Assembly: GCF_004295645.1 (NCBI RefSeq)
Contig: NZ_CP034752.1
Coordinates: 1,798,001-1,862,000, forward strand
Length of the DNA: 64,000 bases
Reading direction: 5' to 3'
From: Limnobaculum zhutongyuii
GTDB lineage: Bacteria > Pseudomonadota > Gammaproteobacteria > Enterobacterales > Enterobacteriaceae
Positions 25,765 to 35,382 of this stretch are shown here, piece after piece. The number at the start of each line of letters is the position of its first letter. Position 1 is the stretch's first letter. Below the pieces are notes generated by a model that made no database searches, was not told the DNA's origin, and saw only the letters and a list, made by a program, of their open reading frames with translations. The position numbers and the translations under genes are program-made.

Positions 25765-26019
25765 ATGAAAGTAACTAAATTAGTATTAGCAGCATTAATG
25801 GCGGGAGCCTTCTCTGTAAGTGCATTTGCGGCAAATCAGGTCAGTTCTGGTAATGGTCTAAATAAAGTGGGCAGCGTTTCTGTGTCTGGTGCCAGTACCC
25901 TCGATCAGTTGGAAAGACAGTTAGCCAAAAAAGCCGATGAAGCAGGTGCCACCTCCTATAAAATTATCTCCGCCGGTGGTGATGATAAATTGAATGGTGT
26001 AGCTATTATTTATAAGTAA
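25765..26019 (+). CDS. DUF1471 (YdgH/BhsA/McbA) periplasmic stress protein
   Basis: This 84-residue protein has a signal peptide (residues 1-22, cleavage after SAFA) and a single DUF1471 domain. The domain has the family pattern GSVSVSGASTLDQLERQLAKKADEAGA then YKIISAGGDDKLNGVAIIYK. Enterobacteria carry many paralogues (BhsA, McbA, YhcN) that respond to metal, peroxide and acid stress and affect biofilm formation. An ACGAGG site precedes the ATG. It is monocistronic with its own terminator. The particular stress cannot be deduced. Confidence 0.9.
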   Translation: MKVTKLVLAALMAGAFSVSAFAANQVSSGNGLNKVGSVSVSGASTLDQLERQLAKKADEAGATSYKIISAGGDDKLNGVAIIYK

Positions 26020-26027
26020 TCAACATG

Positions 26028-26056
26028 AAAAAAGGAGGGTTTCCTCCTTTTTTTTT
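26028..26056 (+). terminator. Strong Rho-independent terminator
   Basis: AAAAAAGGAGG and CCTCCTTTTTT pair with a 4-nt GTTT loop and a long T-tract, 8 bp after the DUF1471 stop. Confidence 0.93.
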
Positions 26057-26164
26057 GTTTCTGCGGGTAAATGCCATAAACAGGCAATTATGGAAATAAA
26101 AAAATTATAGCGAGATAATCAGATCGGTTAGAATCAACCATCATATTATAAGGACATAAATATT

Positions 26165-27283
26165 ATGGTCGTTGAATTAAAACAGATTACGGCAAAAATT
26201 CGGGAAGCCATCCATTCTGCGACAGAAGGATTAATCGGACGGGAGCAACTGGCTGAACTGATGGTTTTAGCCGCCGTTGCCAGAGAGCATCTATTGGTCA
26301 TTGGCCCTCCCGGAACGGCAAAAAGTGCCGTCGTACGCCGCGTCTCTCAGGCCATGGGAGGAAACTACTTTGAGTATTTATTGGGGCGATTTACTGAACC
26401 GTCTGAATTATTTGGCGCAGTTGATCTAAAAAAACTCAGGGAAGGTACCGTTGAAACTGACGTAACGGGTATGCTTCCTGAAGCGGATATCGTTTTTCTG
26501 GATGAAGTCTTTTTAGGTTCAACCGCTATTCTTAATACCTTATTAGGTATTCTGAATGAACGTCGCTTTCGGCGTGGTCATACGGATATCCAATGTCCAT
26601 TAAAAGTCTGTGTTGGTGCCGCTAACAGTTTACCGGATGATGAGAGTCTGGCTGCATTTGCCGACCGCTTTTTACTTCATCTGTTTATTGAGGCAGTTCC
26701 CGATCATCAGTTAGAAGCAATGTTAGCCGGAGGCTGGCAATCCGAACTTCGTCAGATTGAGTCACTGGTTGATACTGAACAACTAGACAGACTTCATCAA
26801 ATGATGAAGCAAGTATCACTGGATGGTATCCGCCCGGCATTAGCCGCAGCAATACGAACTTTACGTCAGGCGGGTATTTTGCTTTCCGATCGGCGTATCG
26901 TCAGGGCCCAGCGTCTGATTGCCGCGGCAACCTTGCTCAGTGGCAGACTGGAAGCGACGGATGCCGATTTATGGCCACTATTGTATGTATTACCAACGCA
27001 AGAGATGCAGCAAAACGGGCGAGAAGCTTTACGGGATCAACTGGCTGTCTCATCTAATGGCTATCTGTTTAGCGTGGTGGAAGAGGCGACATTACAGCCA
27101 CTTTCTCGCGTAAGTCGTTTAATTGAACAAGCCGAAACACTGATTAAGGGCCAGGACTCTTCTAAACAAAATGTAGAAAGCCTGCTGAGAGAGATTGATG
27201 CTAACTTCTCAACAGAGAATATTCCCGTTGAGCTGGCTGATTTACGTACCCAACTGGCCGTGCAGTTAAGCCATCTGATATGA
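26165..27283 (+). CDS. MoxR-type AAA+ ATPase of a MoxR-vWA-beta-propeller system
   Basis: This 372-residue MoxR-family ATPase has Walker A GPPGTAKS (47-54), Walker B IVFLDEVF (109-116), the sensor-1 region VGAANSLPDDESLAAFADRF, and a C-terminal helical lid. It most resembles the RavA side of the MoxR clade. MoxR ATPases remodel or load partners that carry vWA domains. Its gene overlaps the bpX5 gene by 4 bp (ATGA), then the vWA and bpX6 beta-propeller genes follow. This ordered cassette matches the MoxR-vWA-beta-propeller ternary systems predicted to be conflict or stress modules. In such systems the ATPase is thought to drive or gate the assembly; the target is unknown. Confidence 0.9.
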   Translation: MVVELKQITAKIREAIHSATEGLIGREQLAELMVLAAVAREHLLVIGPPGTAKSAVVRRVSQAMGGNYFEYLLGRFTEPSELFGAVDLKKLREGTVETDVTGMLPEADIVFLDEVFLGSTAILNTLLGILNERRFRRGHTDIQCPLKVCVGAANSLPDDESLAAFADRFLLHLFIEAVPDHQLEAMLAGGWQSELRQIESLVDTEQLDRLHQMMKQVSLDGIRPALAAAIRTLRQAGILLSDRRIVRAQRLIAAATLLSGRLEATDADLWPLLYVLPTQEMQQNGREALRDQLAVSSNGYLFSVVEEATLQPLSRVSRLIEQAETLIKGQDSSKQNVESLLREIDANFSTENIPVELADLRTQLAVQLSHLI

Positions 27284-27717
27284 ATTTATCATCTCTTCTT
27301 GATTGGCACTGGCGACAAAGCATGTCAGAGGTTGAACCACAGGCGGCGGTTGGGTTTGGCATCATTGCACCTCAACTATTAGCCTGCTTACGCCAGATGC
27401 CTTCAGAGCATCAAGCCAGACTGCATGTGACGGCAAATCGCGATGTTCTTATCGTGACGGGGAAAACAGCACTGTTACCCTGGATTGATGGTATCGAATA
27501 TGCCGCACCGGATACATTTGCACCCAGTTTATGGTTACCGACACGCTGGCAACCCTCACTACCAACGGAACTTATTGCTCAGGCGTTAAAACAACGCTAC
27601 CTGCGAGTGCCTTATCTGTTATGGCATCAGCCTAAAGTCATTATTCCTCTGGATAAGCAATTACCCGTCAGTCCGGCACTGTTGGATCGCATTGAAAAAT
27701 ATTGGGAAGAAGCTTAA
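27280..27717 (+). CDS. bpX5-type protein of the MoxR-vWA-beta-propeller system
   Basis: This 145-residue protein matches my recollection of the bpX5 component. It begins with a DWHWRQ segment, then AAVGFGIIAPQLL, VLIVTGKTALLPWIDGIEY, SLWLPTRWQPSLP and VIIPLDKQLPVS. It overlaps the MoxR gene by 4 bp and stops 2 bp before the vWA gene, so translation is tightly coupled. It has no membrane segment and is presumably cytosolic. No biochemical function is known; a role as adaptor between the ATPase and the vWA protein is only inference. Confidence 0.72.
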   Translation: MNLSSLLDWHWRQSMSEVEPQAAVGFGIIAPQLLACLRQMPSEHQARLHVTANRDVLIVTGKTALLPWIDGIEYAAPDTFAPSLWLPTRWQPSLPTELIAQALKQRYLRVPYLLWHQPKVIIPLDKQLPVSPALLDRIEKYWEEA

Positions 27718-27719
27718 TC

Positions 27720-29572
27720 ATGGCAGGGACAACGCCAACCATCGAGTTGCTAAAACAACCAGTACAACCGCTACCGGAAGCATTGCGACCATGGCATTCC
27801 TGGTTAACCTGGTTTGCTCCGGAGATATATCCAGGTATCGCCGAGTTTTTACGCCGCCTTAATCCTCTATTGGGACCTGTCAGAGGGGAAAACAGGGCGG
27901 AGAACCGGAGCCGGATGGGCTGGGTAATATTCAGCGCAAAGGTGACTATGAGCGATTATTACTAAGCGAATGGTTGTTAGCAGATGAGCTACCTGATGAG
28001 TTTTTGCGCAGAGCGGCTAGCACTGAACATCTGTTTCTTGCTCCTCATTATCGGGCCAAACAGGCTCAAAGTCTGATTATTGTGTTATTTGACAGTGGGC
28101 CGCTTCAACTGGGTAGTTGTCGTTTAGTTCATATAGCAATGCTGATTTTATTAGCCCGTCGGGCAGAGCAGGTTGGAGCCAGACTACGTTGGGGTGTTCT
28201 GCAACACAGCACTGAACTGTATGAATTTTCCAGTCCTGAACATTTACAGCAACTATTAAAAACGCGAACTTACTATCCGGTCAATGCTGAGCATATTTGC
28301 CAGTGGCAACTGAAGCTGCAGGATTATCACGACAGTATGGGAGAACGCTGGTTGGTGGGTGGTGACGCCTCCATCGATTTATGGCCCGGTAAAGAGATAT
28401 CTCATCGGGTGATAGTTCAGCCAACTCAGGATAGTGAGACGCTGGAGGTTCAGTTACGGGATGGTAGTCATTGTCGTCGAATAACGCTTCCGTTACCCGC
28501 AACAAATATTGCCAGACAGCTGATTAGAGGACAGTTCCAGGTTATGGTTTCTCACCAGAGCAATCAGAACCATCGACTTTCCCTGATGTTTCCTCCGATT
28601 ATCTCCTCTCACGGTAGCTGTGTGGGCGTCACATTGTTAGATGAGCCGGGTGTGGTGCTATTTAAAGTTCCACGGTTAAATGACTCAAATATTGTTAAAC
28701 AGGCGTCTAAGCCGGTTCGGCAACATATGCCGTCGGGGTGGCAGATATTAGCCATGCATTGTCAGGGAAAAATGGCTGGAGCCTTGCTGAGTCAGGGGGA
28801 TACATTAACGTTTTGGCAAACCAACAAACTATCTTCATTTCAAAAGCCGGAACATCGTGATTTCCAAACTACAGTGGCAAGAGCAAACCTGCAGCCTTCA
28901 GCTTATCTGACCGATGGGCAGTCGGCGGCGATGTATGTATTAGACAGAGGGCATCAATTAGTACTGTTTTCATCCAGCGCTGATTCTATGAGATTAATTA
29001 TGACAGGAGTATTGGGAATCGCCCGGATGGGAGACAATGCGCTTGCCTATATTTGTTACCGTAACAACGTATTACATCAGGTTGTAACCGATCTACGAAA
29101 CGTCAGCCATTACTATTCTCTTGGTTATACGGCACCGGAAAATACCAGTGTGATGTTTGCCTTTCAGCGCAGGCATCATCTTGGTTATCCATGTGCCATA
29201 CAAATGAAGTCTGATACCTCTGAGGTTTGGCGTATTCATAACCTTTCAATTAACGATCTAACGGTGGATGTCAGTTTACCTGAAGGATGGAAAGCAATTG
29301 GTCTTTACTATTCATCCGTGACGCCAGATAAAGATGCTATTGCAAACTTGCTGCTAATTAATCTAAATAAACGGAGTATTGGTCGTTATTTTGATGGGCA
29401 GCTTGAAAAGCTGTATACCACACCAACCTCCAAAATAGTCAGAAAGACCTTTTGTCCGGTATCTGGTTTATTAGCCTTACTTACAGAAGCAAAAGAACTC
29501 ATCGTTTATTCAGTGCATGAGAATACGCTACGGCTTTTTTCTCAGCGCATTGGTGGAGGAAATGATGAGTAA
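27720..29572 (+). pseudogene. vWA-domain protein of the ternary system, interrupted by a frameshift
   Basis: Frames 27720-27965 and 27902-29572 together encode one protein of about 617 residues. One base is missing at the G4 run 27885-27888; a fifth G joins LLGPVRG to GKQGGEPEPDGLGNIQRKG and then YERLLLSEWLLADELPDEF, a conserved hallmark of these vWA proteins. The vWA core (IIVLFDSGPLQLGSCRL) has DSGP where a classical MIDAS has DxSxS, so metal binding may be altered. The C-terminal part is strand-rich and could form a beta-propeller. The break could be a sequencing undercall, since all flanking genes are intact and overlap neatly. If real, the system is probably inactive. Confidence 0.75.
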
Positions 29573-32246
29573 TTTACCCAGTTCAGCAATTCGTCACCCA
29601 CAATTAACCGGTGAACAAGATATTGTAGCGCTTTGGTTTCCCGCTGACTGGTTTAATCAACAACATCGTCTGATGTTGATATTAAAACACTGGCAAAAAG
29701 AGGCTCAGATATACCGTTTTGAGCAGGGTGACCTGCTATGTTATCGCGATGCTCGCCGCTTGTACTGCGAAAAAATTGTCGGATGGCCAATGATTCGTCT
29801 GGGGAGAACTTACTGTTCTGCACCGCTGGAGACGATTGAAATTGCTACATTACCACCCGCTGATGTATGGCTGGTTCGTAGCGGTCAGGTTGAGGCGATG
29901 CATTTTTCAAATGCAGAAAAAGTCTCGCTTTCCAATTGGATAGACATTGCAGGGTACGATTTTCAGGATACATACGATTGTTACGACGCTCTGACTCTGA
30001 ATCAAACTGAATTACTGGCAAAAACCCAGGATGTCCGTACTATGCTGGGAGATAAAATTCCTCCTGTCAGTAATGAACAACAGCAATTTTTACAAGCTGC
30101 AAAAAAAAGAGCGCAATCAAATAAAACGGTGAATTCATCGGGTTCTCTGGCTTCGCTGGCGTCTAAATTAATCAGTGGATTAATCTCGAAAAAGACCACA
30201 TCGGCAATCACAGATAGCGATCCTCAGAAAGGATTATCGCAAGTCTCCCATTGGCAGCGCTGGTTGGCTAAATTAGCGATGACCAGTGGATTATCTTCAA
30301 TCATGGGAAGACAACATGCGAACTATATCCGCCGGATGATGGAGATGTTTGAATCTGACGATATTGAAAATGCGCTGCGTCATGCGTTGCCGTTGGGGAG
30401 CGATGATGTTTCACAACAGCAAATGTTAGGTCGCTTACAGGCTCGTCAGAATTTGAATGTAAATCAATCATATTCTGGTTCAGGTGCCTTTGTTGGTATA
30501 AGCAGTCAGTTACAGCAGTATTTGCAGCAGTTGTATCGCCAGCAGTTTACCCGCCTCGACCAGACTGGACGAATTGATGAAGCACTATTCGTCTTAGCCG
30601 AATTGCTACAGGTTCGGCAAGAGGCATTAGATTATCTGGAAAAACATCAGCGCTATCAGCAGGCGGCTGAACTTGCGCGTTCATGGCGTTTTCCAACCGC
30701 ACAAATTATTCGGCTCTATTGTTGTAGCGGTGACTGGCAAACCGCCGTTACGATTGCCCGACTGGAAAATGGATTTGCCAGTGCGGTACTGTTGTTAGAA
30801 CCTAACTGGCCGGATGCGGCTAAACGTTTAAGAGTCGAGTGGGCACAATCGCTGGCGAAACAGGGCAAGTGGCTTGACGCCGTTGATGCGGTTTGGCGTT
30901 TAGCTGAAGAACAACATCAGGCGCAGCAATGGTTATTAAATGCAGAATCTGCCGGTGGGCAGTTAGCCGCCCGAGCCTTAGTAAAACGGTCATTATTATT
31001 GCCGGATACTTTAGATATCTATCAATCCTACCTTTCCAAGCTCATTCACACAGCGGATCGCTATCAGGACCGGGCAGCATTAGCCGCCGAATTACTGGCG
31101 GTTCAACAACATACTCCGGCAAGTCGTGGGCTGGCTAAAGGACTGGTCAGAACCATGATATCCGATCAGTTTAGCGGGCATGCTCAGTTGACCGGAAATG
31201 AGATTACAAAACTGATTGCGCTAAGTGACGATAAGGTACTGAAAAACGATTTGCCTCAGGGTAAATTCCCTTCACCGGAACTTAAAAGTTTTGAACAGCA
31301 AAAAAAAGTAATAGATATCATCGCACCCGAACCTGGGTTACATGAAATTTATGATGCGGCGGTATTGCTGGACCAACGCTATTTGGTTGCCTTAGGCGAA
31401 GCAGGGGCTGCGATAGTTAATTCAACGGGTCAGATCGTATCGCGTTATTCTGTTCCTGCTTATCGAATTGTATTAGCTCATAGCCGTCAGGTCGCTTTAG
31501 TTTTAACTCGCAGAGATGAGATCTGGCTGGTTAATAAACTCGATTTAGTTCTTCATACCGTAACAGAACTCGGTATGGTCAAAATGGATGTTTATGCACA
31601 ACAGTTCGACGGAATTATTTGGAGTATTGCCGAAGGTAACCATATTCGGGTAGTTGATGTTGAACGAAATATGGGTACGCTTTGGCAAGTTAACGATCTT
31701 CCCGGTAACGTAACAGCTGTGAATACCACGTTGAAAGAAGAACAGTGGTTGATAATGGCTAAGGAACCTGAATTCTGGCGATATTCTTTACCAGAACGTC
31801 GATTGACAGCGCGCGATAATATCAGCCTGTTTGAAAATAGCACCTGGATAGGTATCGACTCCCATAGCTCCGCTATTTTTTGTAGTGAATTCGTCAGGGA
31901 TCAACAAAATGGTTTAGTACTGTGTCTGCACAGTAATAAGAGTGGCTATCGTGGTACCACTAACCGTATTGCATTACCGGATGATATGATGGAAAAACAG
32001 GGACGAGATTTACAGATTCATTTAGGTGTATGTACCATGTTGATTTTTGCACCTGATGAGCAAGGGCAAGAGATCAATTTGTACAGTAAAAATCAAACGC
32101 AGATGTGTGCATCAATTCATTGGTCAGAAGATAGCACACCCAATATTCGAATGCTGGATGATGGATGGTTAATTTTTGATCGAAAAGGGCGATTACTTCA
32201 TCTCGACTGGCATCGAAGCGGTATCAGACATATTAGTGTCAGATAA
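29562..32246 (+). CDS. bpX6-type large protein of the ternary system
   Basis: This protein has about 894 residues. The open frame reaches 29517, but the ATGATG at 29562/29565 directly after TGGTGGAGGAA is the convincing start, overlapping the vWA stop by about 10 bp. The N-terminal segment (HPQLTGEQDIVALWF, DLLCYRDARRLYCEKIVGWPMI, LSNWIDIAGYDF) matches the bpX6 domain pattern. The middle (residues about 250-550) is rich in paired helices resembling TPR repeats. The C-terminal third consists of repeated strands (YDAAVLLDQRYLVALGEAGAAIV, DEIWLVNKLDLVLHTV, GLVLCLHSNK), consistent with a beta-propeller. It probably acts as scaffold or sensor. It is the last gene of the cassette. Confidence 0.75.
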   Translation: MMSNLPSSAIRHPQLTGEQDIVALWFPADWFNQQHRLMLILKHWQKEAQIYRFEQGDLLCYRDARRLYCEKIVGWPMIRLGRTYCSAPLETIEIATLPPADVWLVRSGQVEAMHFSNAEKVSLSNWIDIAGYDFQDTYDCYDALTLNQTELLAKTQDVRTMLGDKIPPVSNEQQQFLQAAKKRAQSNKTVNSSGSLASLASKLISGLISKKTTSAITDSDPQKGLSQVSHWQRWLAKLAMTSGLSSIMGRQHANYIRRMMEMFESDDIENALRHALPLGSDDVSQQQMLGRLQARQNLNVNQSYSGSGAFVGISSQLQQYLQQLYRQQFTRLDQTGRIDEALFVLAELLQVRQEALDYLEKHQRYQQAAELARSWRFPTAQIIRLYCCSGDWQTAVTIARLENGFASAVLLLEPNWPDAAKRLRVEWAQSLAKQGKWLDAVDAVWRLAEEQHQAQQWLLNAESAGGQLAARALVKRSLLLPDTLDIYQSYLSKLIHTADRYQDRAALAAELLAVQQHTPASRGLAKGLVRTMISDQFSGHAQLTGNEITKLIALSDDKVLKNDLPQGKFPSPELKSFEQQKKVIDIIAPEPGLHEIYDAAVLLDQRYLVALGEAGAAIVNSTGQIVSRYSVPAYRIVLAHSRQVALVLTRRDEIWLVNKLDLVLHTVTELGMVKMDVYAQQFDGIIWSIAEGNHIRVVDVERNMGTLWQVNDLPGNVTAVNTTLKEEQWLIMAKEPEFWRYSLPERRLTARDNISLFENSTWIGIDSHSSAIFCSEFVRDQQNGLVLCLHSNKSGYRGTTNRIALPDDMMEKQGRDLQIHLGVCTMLIFAPDEQGQEINLYSKNQTQMCASIHWSEDSTPNIRMLDDGWLIFDRKGRLLHLDWHRSGIRHISVR

Positions 32247-32250
32247 ATTA

Positions 32251-32288
32251 CAGCGGCGAATACCATTGTCAGAGAGTATTTGCCGCTG
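32251..32288 (+). terminator. Hairpin after the bpX6 gene
   Basis: CAGCGGCGAATAC and GTATTTGCCGCTG form a 13-bp stem with one G-U pair and a 12-nt loop, 4 bp after the bpX6 stop. There is no U-tract. It separates the cassette from the convergent VOC gene. Confidence 0.55.
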
Positions 32289-32298
32289 CAACGGGTCT

Positions 32299-32670
32299 TT
32301 ATTGCATACTGTGCAATCCAATCACATTGCCTTCAGTATCTTCAATGGTGGCGCAGAAGCCAAACTCGCCAATGGATTGCTTTGGTGAAATCACCCGTCC
32401 ACCAATAGCTTCCACTTTACTCACTTGTATGGCGCAGTCGGAACAGGCGAGATAAATGCGAGGTCCTGTGCTTCCCGGAGTACCTTCATTACTCTTAACC
32501 AGCGCGCCACCGGAACCTTCAATACCTTCCTGATAAGGAAACATAAAATACTCAGTATCGGTATCAGACAGCTTTGTTAATTCAATATCTAATAGCGACT
32601 GATAAAAACTAACGGCTCTCTCCATATCTGAAACATAAATTTTAAACCAAACTGTTGGGTTATATTTCAT
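32299..32670 (-). CDS. VOC-superfamily protein
   Basis: This 123-residue protein has two beta-alpha-beta-beta-beta modules of the vicinal oxygen chelate fold: VWFKIYVSDMERAVSFYQSLLDIEL at the start and FGFCATIEDTEGNVIGLHS at the end. A glycine-rich segment, QEGIEGSGGALVK, lies between them. It looks like the YdeN/PhnB-like group of small glyoxalase- or bleomycin-resistance-type proteins, whose substrates are mostly unknown. It converges on the MoxR cassette and is probably monocistronic. Confidence 0.82.
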   Translation of the reverse strand: MKYNPTVWFKIYVSDMERAVSFYQSLLDIELTKLSDTDTEYFMFPYQEGIEGSGGALVKSNEGTPGSTGPRIYLACSDCAIQVSKVEAIGGRVISPKQSIGEFGFCATIEDTEGNVIGLHSMQ

Positions 32671-32972
32671 TGGGTTTCCTCTTCGGTAGGTGGTTAGACC
32701 GTATGTCAGTAAAATTTGAACAAATACTTTACTGTATAAAGCGTGTTAAAAACGCCAAATGGATCCGATTTTGTGAATTTTTTAATAAGAAAGATGATAT
32801 AACAAACTGAATTTAATAATAAAATTAGATGAATCAAAAATATAAGATAATGATCGGTGGTACTCTTGTATCCTTGGTTAGCAAGCTTAAAACGATAAGC
32901 TGGTAAGACACCAGTAAGTTAAGTTCCACATTATTTTGATGATTTTATTTTTATATAAAAGGATCTGTTTTG

Positions 32973-33449
32973 ATGAATATTAAAAGTTTACTTCTGTCTG
33001 TTTCCCTTTTAAGTATCTTGCTACTCAGTGGATGTAACAGTACGGTACCTCTGGCAAACGATCAGGAGTCAGCCATAACTAAAAGTTTTCCAGTTCCACA
33101 AGAAAACCAATCTGCTTTGTATATATACCGCGATAGCTTTACCGGTAAGGCACTAAAAAAAGATATCTATGTTGATGACAAGTGCGTTGGTGAAACCGCA
33201 GATAAAACTTTTTTCTATACTTTGGTAGCCGGTAATCAGACTCATAAGATTTCAACTGAATCAGAATTTTCTCCTAACGACTTATCTATCTTCACAGAAC
33301 CTGGAAAAAATTACTTCATCAGACAACATATAAGAATGGGAGTTTTCGTCGGCGGAGCCAAACTTAGTGTATCCAGTGAAGAAGAAGGGAAAAGGGTAAT
33401 AACTAAAGCAGATGTTCATCTTGCAGAGCCTGGCGTATGCGATAACTGA
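32973..33449 (+). CDS. DUF2846-like lipoprotein
   Basis: This lipoprotein of about 158 residues has the signal peptide MNIKSLLLSVSLLSILLLSG and a lipidated Cys in LLSGCNST. The mature part follows the DUF2846 pattern: SALYIYRDSFTGKALKKDIYVDDKCVGETADKTFFYTLVAG, then an E/P-rich strand and NYFIRQHIRMGVFVGGAKL. The frame opens at 32970 (TTG), but the ATG at 32973, nine bases after AAAGGA, is the better start. DUF2846 proteins are periplasmic-facing lipoproteins of unknown function. It ends at a good terminator. Confidence 0.82.
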   Translation: MNIKSLLLSVSLLSILLLSGCNSTVPLANDQESAITKSFPVPQENQSALYIYRDSFTGKALKKDIYVDDKCVGETADKTFFYTLVAGNQTHKISTESEFSPNDLSIFTEPGKNYFIRQHIRMGVFVGGAKLSVSSEEEGKRVITKADVHLAEPGVCDN

Positions 33450-33509
33450 ACAATTGTCATATGTGATTATCAATCACATCAAAATTACTTTGTGTAACCT
33501 TGGTCCCAT

Positions 33510-33538
33510 AAAAACTCGTTTGACCAACGAGTTTTTTT
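33510..33538 (+). terminator. Rho-independent terminator
   Basis: AAAAACTCGTT and AACGAGTTTTT pair around TGACC and run into seven T residues, 60 bp after the DUF2846 lipoprotein stop. Confidence 0.9.
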
Positions 33539-33716
33539 GTTTTAAAACCCGAGAGAATAAGCTCCGTTATAAACGTATTTTCCAACTTCTCTTATCATCG
33601 CCTCCTAAATATCCTCCAAATCGTTATATAAAATGATATATAGTGATGAGAGAGCCTTCCCATAAGGAAAGCATCTTCTTGTCAAACTTAGAATAAAAGT
33701 TAATAAGGTTGAAACC

Positions 33717-34529
33717 ATGATTATTAGCGATATTGATTTTTCCTCTCTGTATAAAAACCATATGGCCAAAGCAGGAAGGGTAACCAAACCTGCCAGCAGT
33801 TGGGATGCTAAAGCAGAAAAAATGGCTGAAAGCTGTGCTAATCCTGAAGATGAGTATCTGAAAAAATTTTTATCGATGATGGATTTAACGGGGGCAAAAA
33901 CATTGCTGGATATTGGTTGTGGTCCCGGTACCATTTGCCTGCAGGCTGCAAATAAGCTCGAGCACGTTTACGGGCTGGACTACAGTGCCGGAATGCTGGA
34001 AGTTGCCGAACGCCGGGCCAACGTGATGGAATTGGATAACGTAACTTTGTTTCAACGAGCATGGGATGATAACTGGGATGACATTCCGCCAAGCGATATT
34101 GTGGTTGCCTCACGTTCCACATTGGTTGCTGATATGGGTGCCGCACTAAAAAAACTTCACGATAAAGCACTAATGCGGGTTTATACCACCCATCCTATTG
34201 ATCCTCATTTCATGGATATTCGAATTTTACGCGCATTGGGTAGAGAAAATACCGGTTTGCCTAACTATATCTATCCATTAAATATTTTGTGTCAGATGGG
34301 TATTAATCCGCGTCTGGACTACATCTATAGCCGTAACTGTCAGGCCAGAACAGACAGTTACGAAGAGTTTGAGAAAACCGTTAGCTGGTCGCTAGGGGAA
34401 TTAACCGATCGGGAACGCGACAACCTACATAAATACTATCAACAGGGTAAAAATGGGCCCGAACCATTAATCTCGCCGCTGCGCGGTTGGGCATTTATTT
34501 CATGGGATAAAAATCAGGGGCGGAGCTAA
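33717..34529 (+). CDS. Class I SAM-dependent methyltransferase, paired with modD
   Basis: This 270-residue Rossmann-fold methyltransferase has motif I LLDIGCGPGTIC (residues about 63-74), the acidic motif II end YGLDYSAGMLEVAERR, and a post-core region with DIVVASRSTL. The N-terminal helix holds SSWDAKAEKMAESC. It is followed 4 bp later by modD, so the two form an operon. ModD-linked methyltransferases of this kind are known next to molybdenum transport genes, but the substrate is unknown; a role in Mo or cofactor metabolism is inferred only from that linkage. No modABC genes lie in the window. Confidence 0.8.
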   Translation: MIISDIDFSSLYKNHMAKAGRVTKPASSWDAKAEKMAESCANPEDEYLKKFLSMMDLTGAKTLLDIGCGPGTICLQAANKLEHVYGLDYSAGMLEVAERRANVMELDNVTLFQRAWDDNWDDIPPSDIVVASRSTLVADMGAALKKLHDKALMRVYTTHPIDPHFMDIRILRALGRENTGLPNYIYPLNILCQMGINPRLDYIYSRNCQARTDSYEEFEKTVSWSLGELTDRERDNLHKYYQQGKNGPEPLISPLRGWAFISWDKNQGRS

Positions 34530-34533
34530 CCTT

Positions 34534-35382
34534 ATGTTTTACATTGCTGATAGCCAAATAGATCAATTGTTGTCTGATGATATTCAACACGGAGATTTGA
34601 CCACTCGCGCATTAGGAATTGGACAGCATCCTGGAAACATGGTGTTTATCCGTCGACAGTCTGGGCGGATTAGCGGTTTGACGGTGGCTTCTCGCTTGTT
34701 AACCAAACTATCTCTTAATGTGACACTTAACGCTCAGGATGGTCATGATGCTCTGGCCGGCGATGTATTACTTACTGCAACAGGATCGGCTGCGGCACTC
34801 CATCAGGGATGGAAGGTCACTCAAAACGTTTTAGAGTGGAGTTGTGGCGTAGCTGGCTATATGGCAGAAATGGTTGAGGCCGCAAAAAAAATCAATCCGG
34901 CTATTCGCATCGCCTGTACCCGAAAGAGTATTCCCGGAACTAAGTTTTTGGCTATTCCGGCAGTCATTGATGGTGGCGGAATCATTCACCGGGGAGGCAC
35001 GGCTGAAACGGTGCTGATGTTTGCCAATCATCGGCACTTTTTTGCTCAATCTGATAACTGGCACCATCAAGTCTCATTGCTTCGCACCGATGCACCAGAA
35101 AAGAAGATCATCGTTGAAGCCGACACCATGGAAGAAGCCCTGTTAGCGCTACAGGCACAGCCTGATATTTTGCAATTGGATAAATTCTCACCACCACAAA
35201 TAACGGAATTGATTGCCTTATCGCATCAAATAGCACCACATTGCCTGATTTCCGTTGCCGGTGGTGTAAACCGGGACAATATCCAACAGTATGCTGAAAC
35301 AGGTGTTGAACTTATCGTCACTTCCGCTCCGTATTATGCAATTCCGGCAGATATTAAGGTGGTATTACAACCGACAAATTAG
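34534..35382 (+). CDS. modD: ModD, quinolinate phosphoribosyltransferase-like protein
   Basis: This 282-residue protein of the NadC (quinolinate phosphoribosyltransferase) fold belongs to the ModD subgroup. Landmarks are DDIQHGDLTTRALGI, the N-terminal lid region, TQNVLEWSCGVAGYMAEMV, IRIACTRKSIPGTKFLAIPAV, and the barrel end SVAGGVNRDNIQQYAETGVELIVTSAPYY. The subgroup-specific GTKFLAI segment with IIHRGG separates it from true NadC. ModD is often encoded with molybdate transport but its reaction is not established. It is co-transcribed with the preceding methyltransferase gene (4-bp gap). Confidence 0.85.
   Translation: MFYIADSQIDQLLSDDIQHGDLTTRALGIGQHPGNMVFIRRQSGRISGLTVASRLLTKLSLNVTLNAQDGHDALAGDVLLTATGSAAALHQGWKVTQNVLEWSCGVAGYMAEMVEAAKKINPAIRIACTRKSIPGTKFLAIPAVIDGGGIIHRGGTAETVLMFANHRHFFAQSDNWHHQVSLLRTDAPEKKIIVEADTMEEALLALQAQPDILQLDKFSPPQITELIALSHQIAPHCLISVAGGVNRDNIQQYAETGVELIVTSAPYYAIPADIKVVLQPTN

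Noticed and set aside
27885..27895. Programmed -1 frameshifting in the vWA gene
   Set aside because: The codons at the G4/A4 run do not form a canonical X XXY YYZ slippery heptamer in the zero frame, and five other genes show similar one-base losses, so an undercall or mutation is likelier.
29517..29561. An N-terminal extension of the bpX6 gene
   Set aside because: The extension lies inside the vWA gene and lacks a ribosome-binding site, while ATGATG at 29562 has a strong one.
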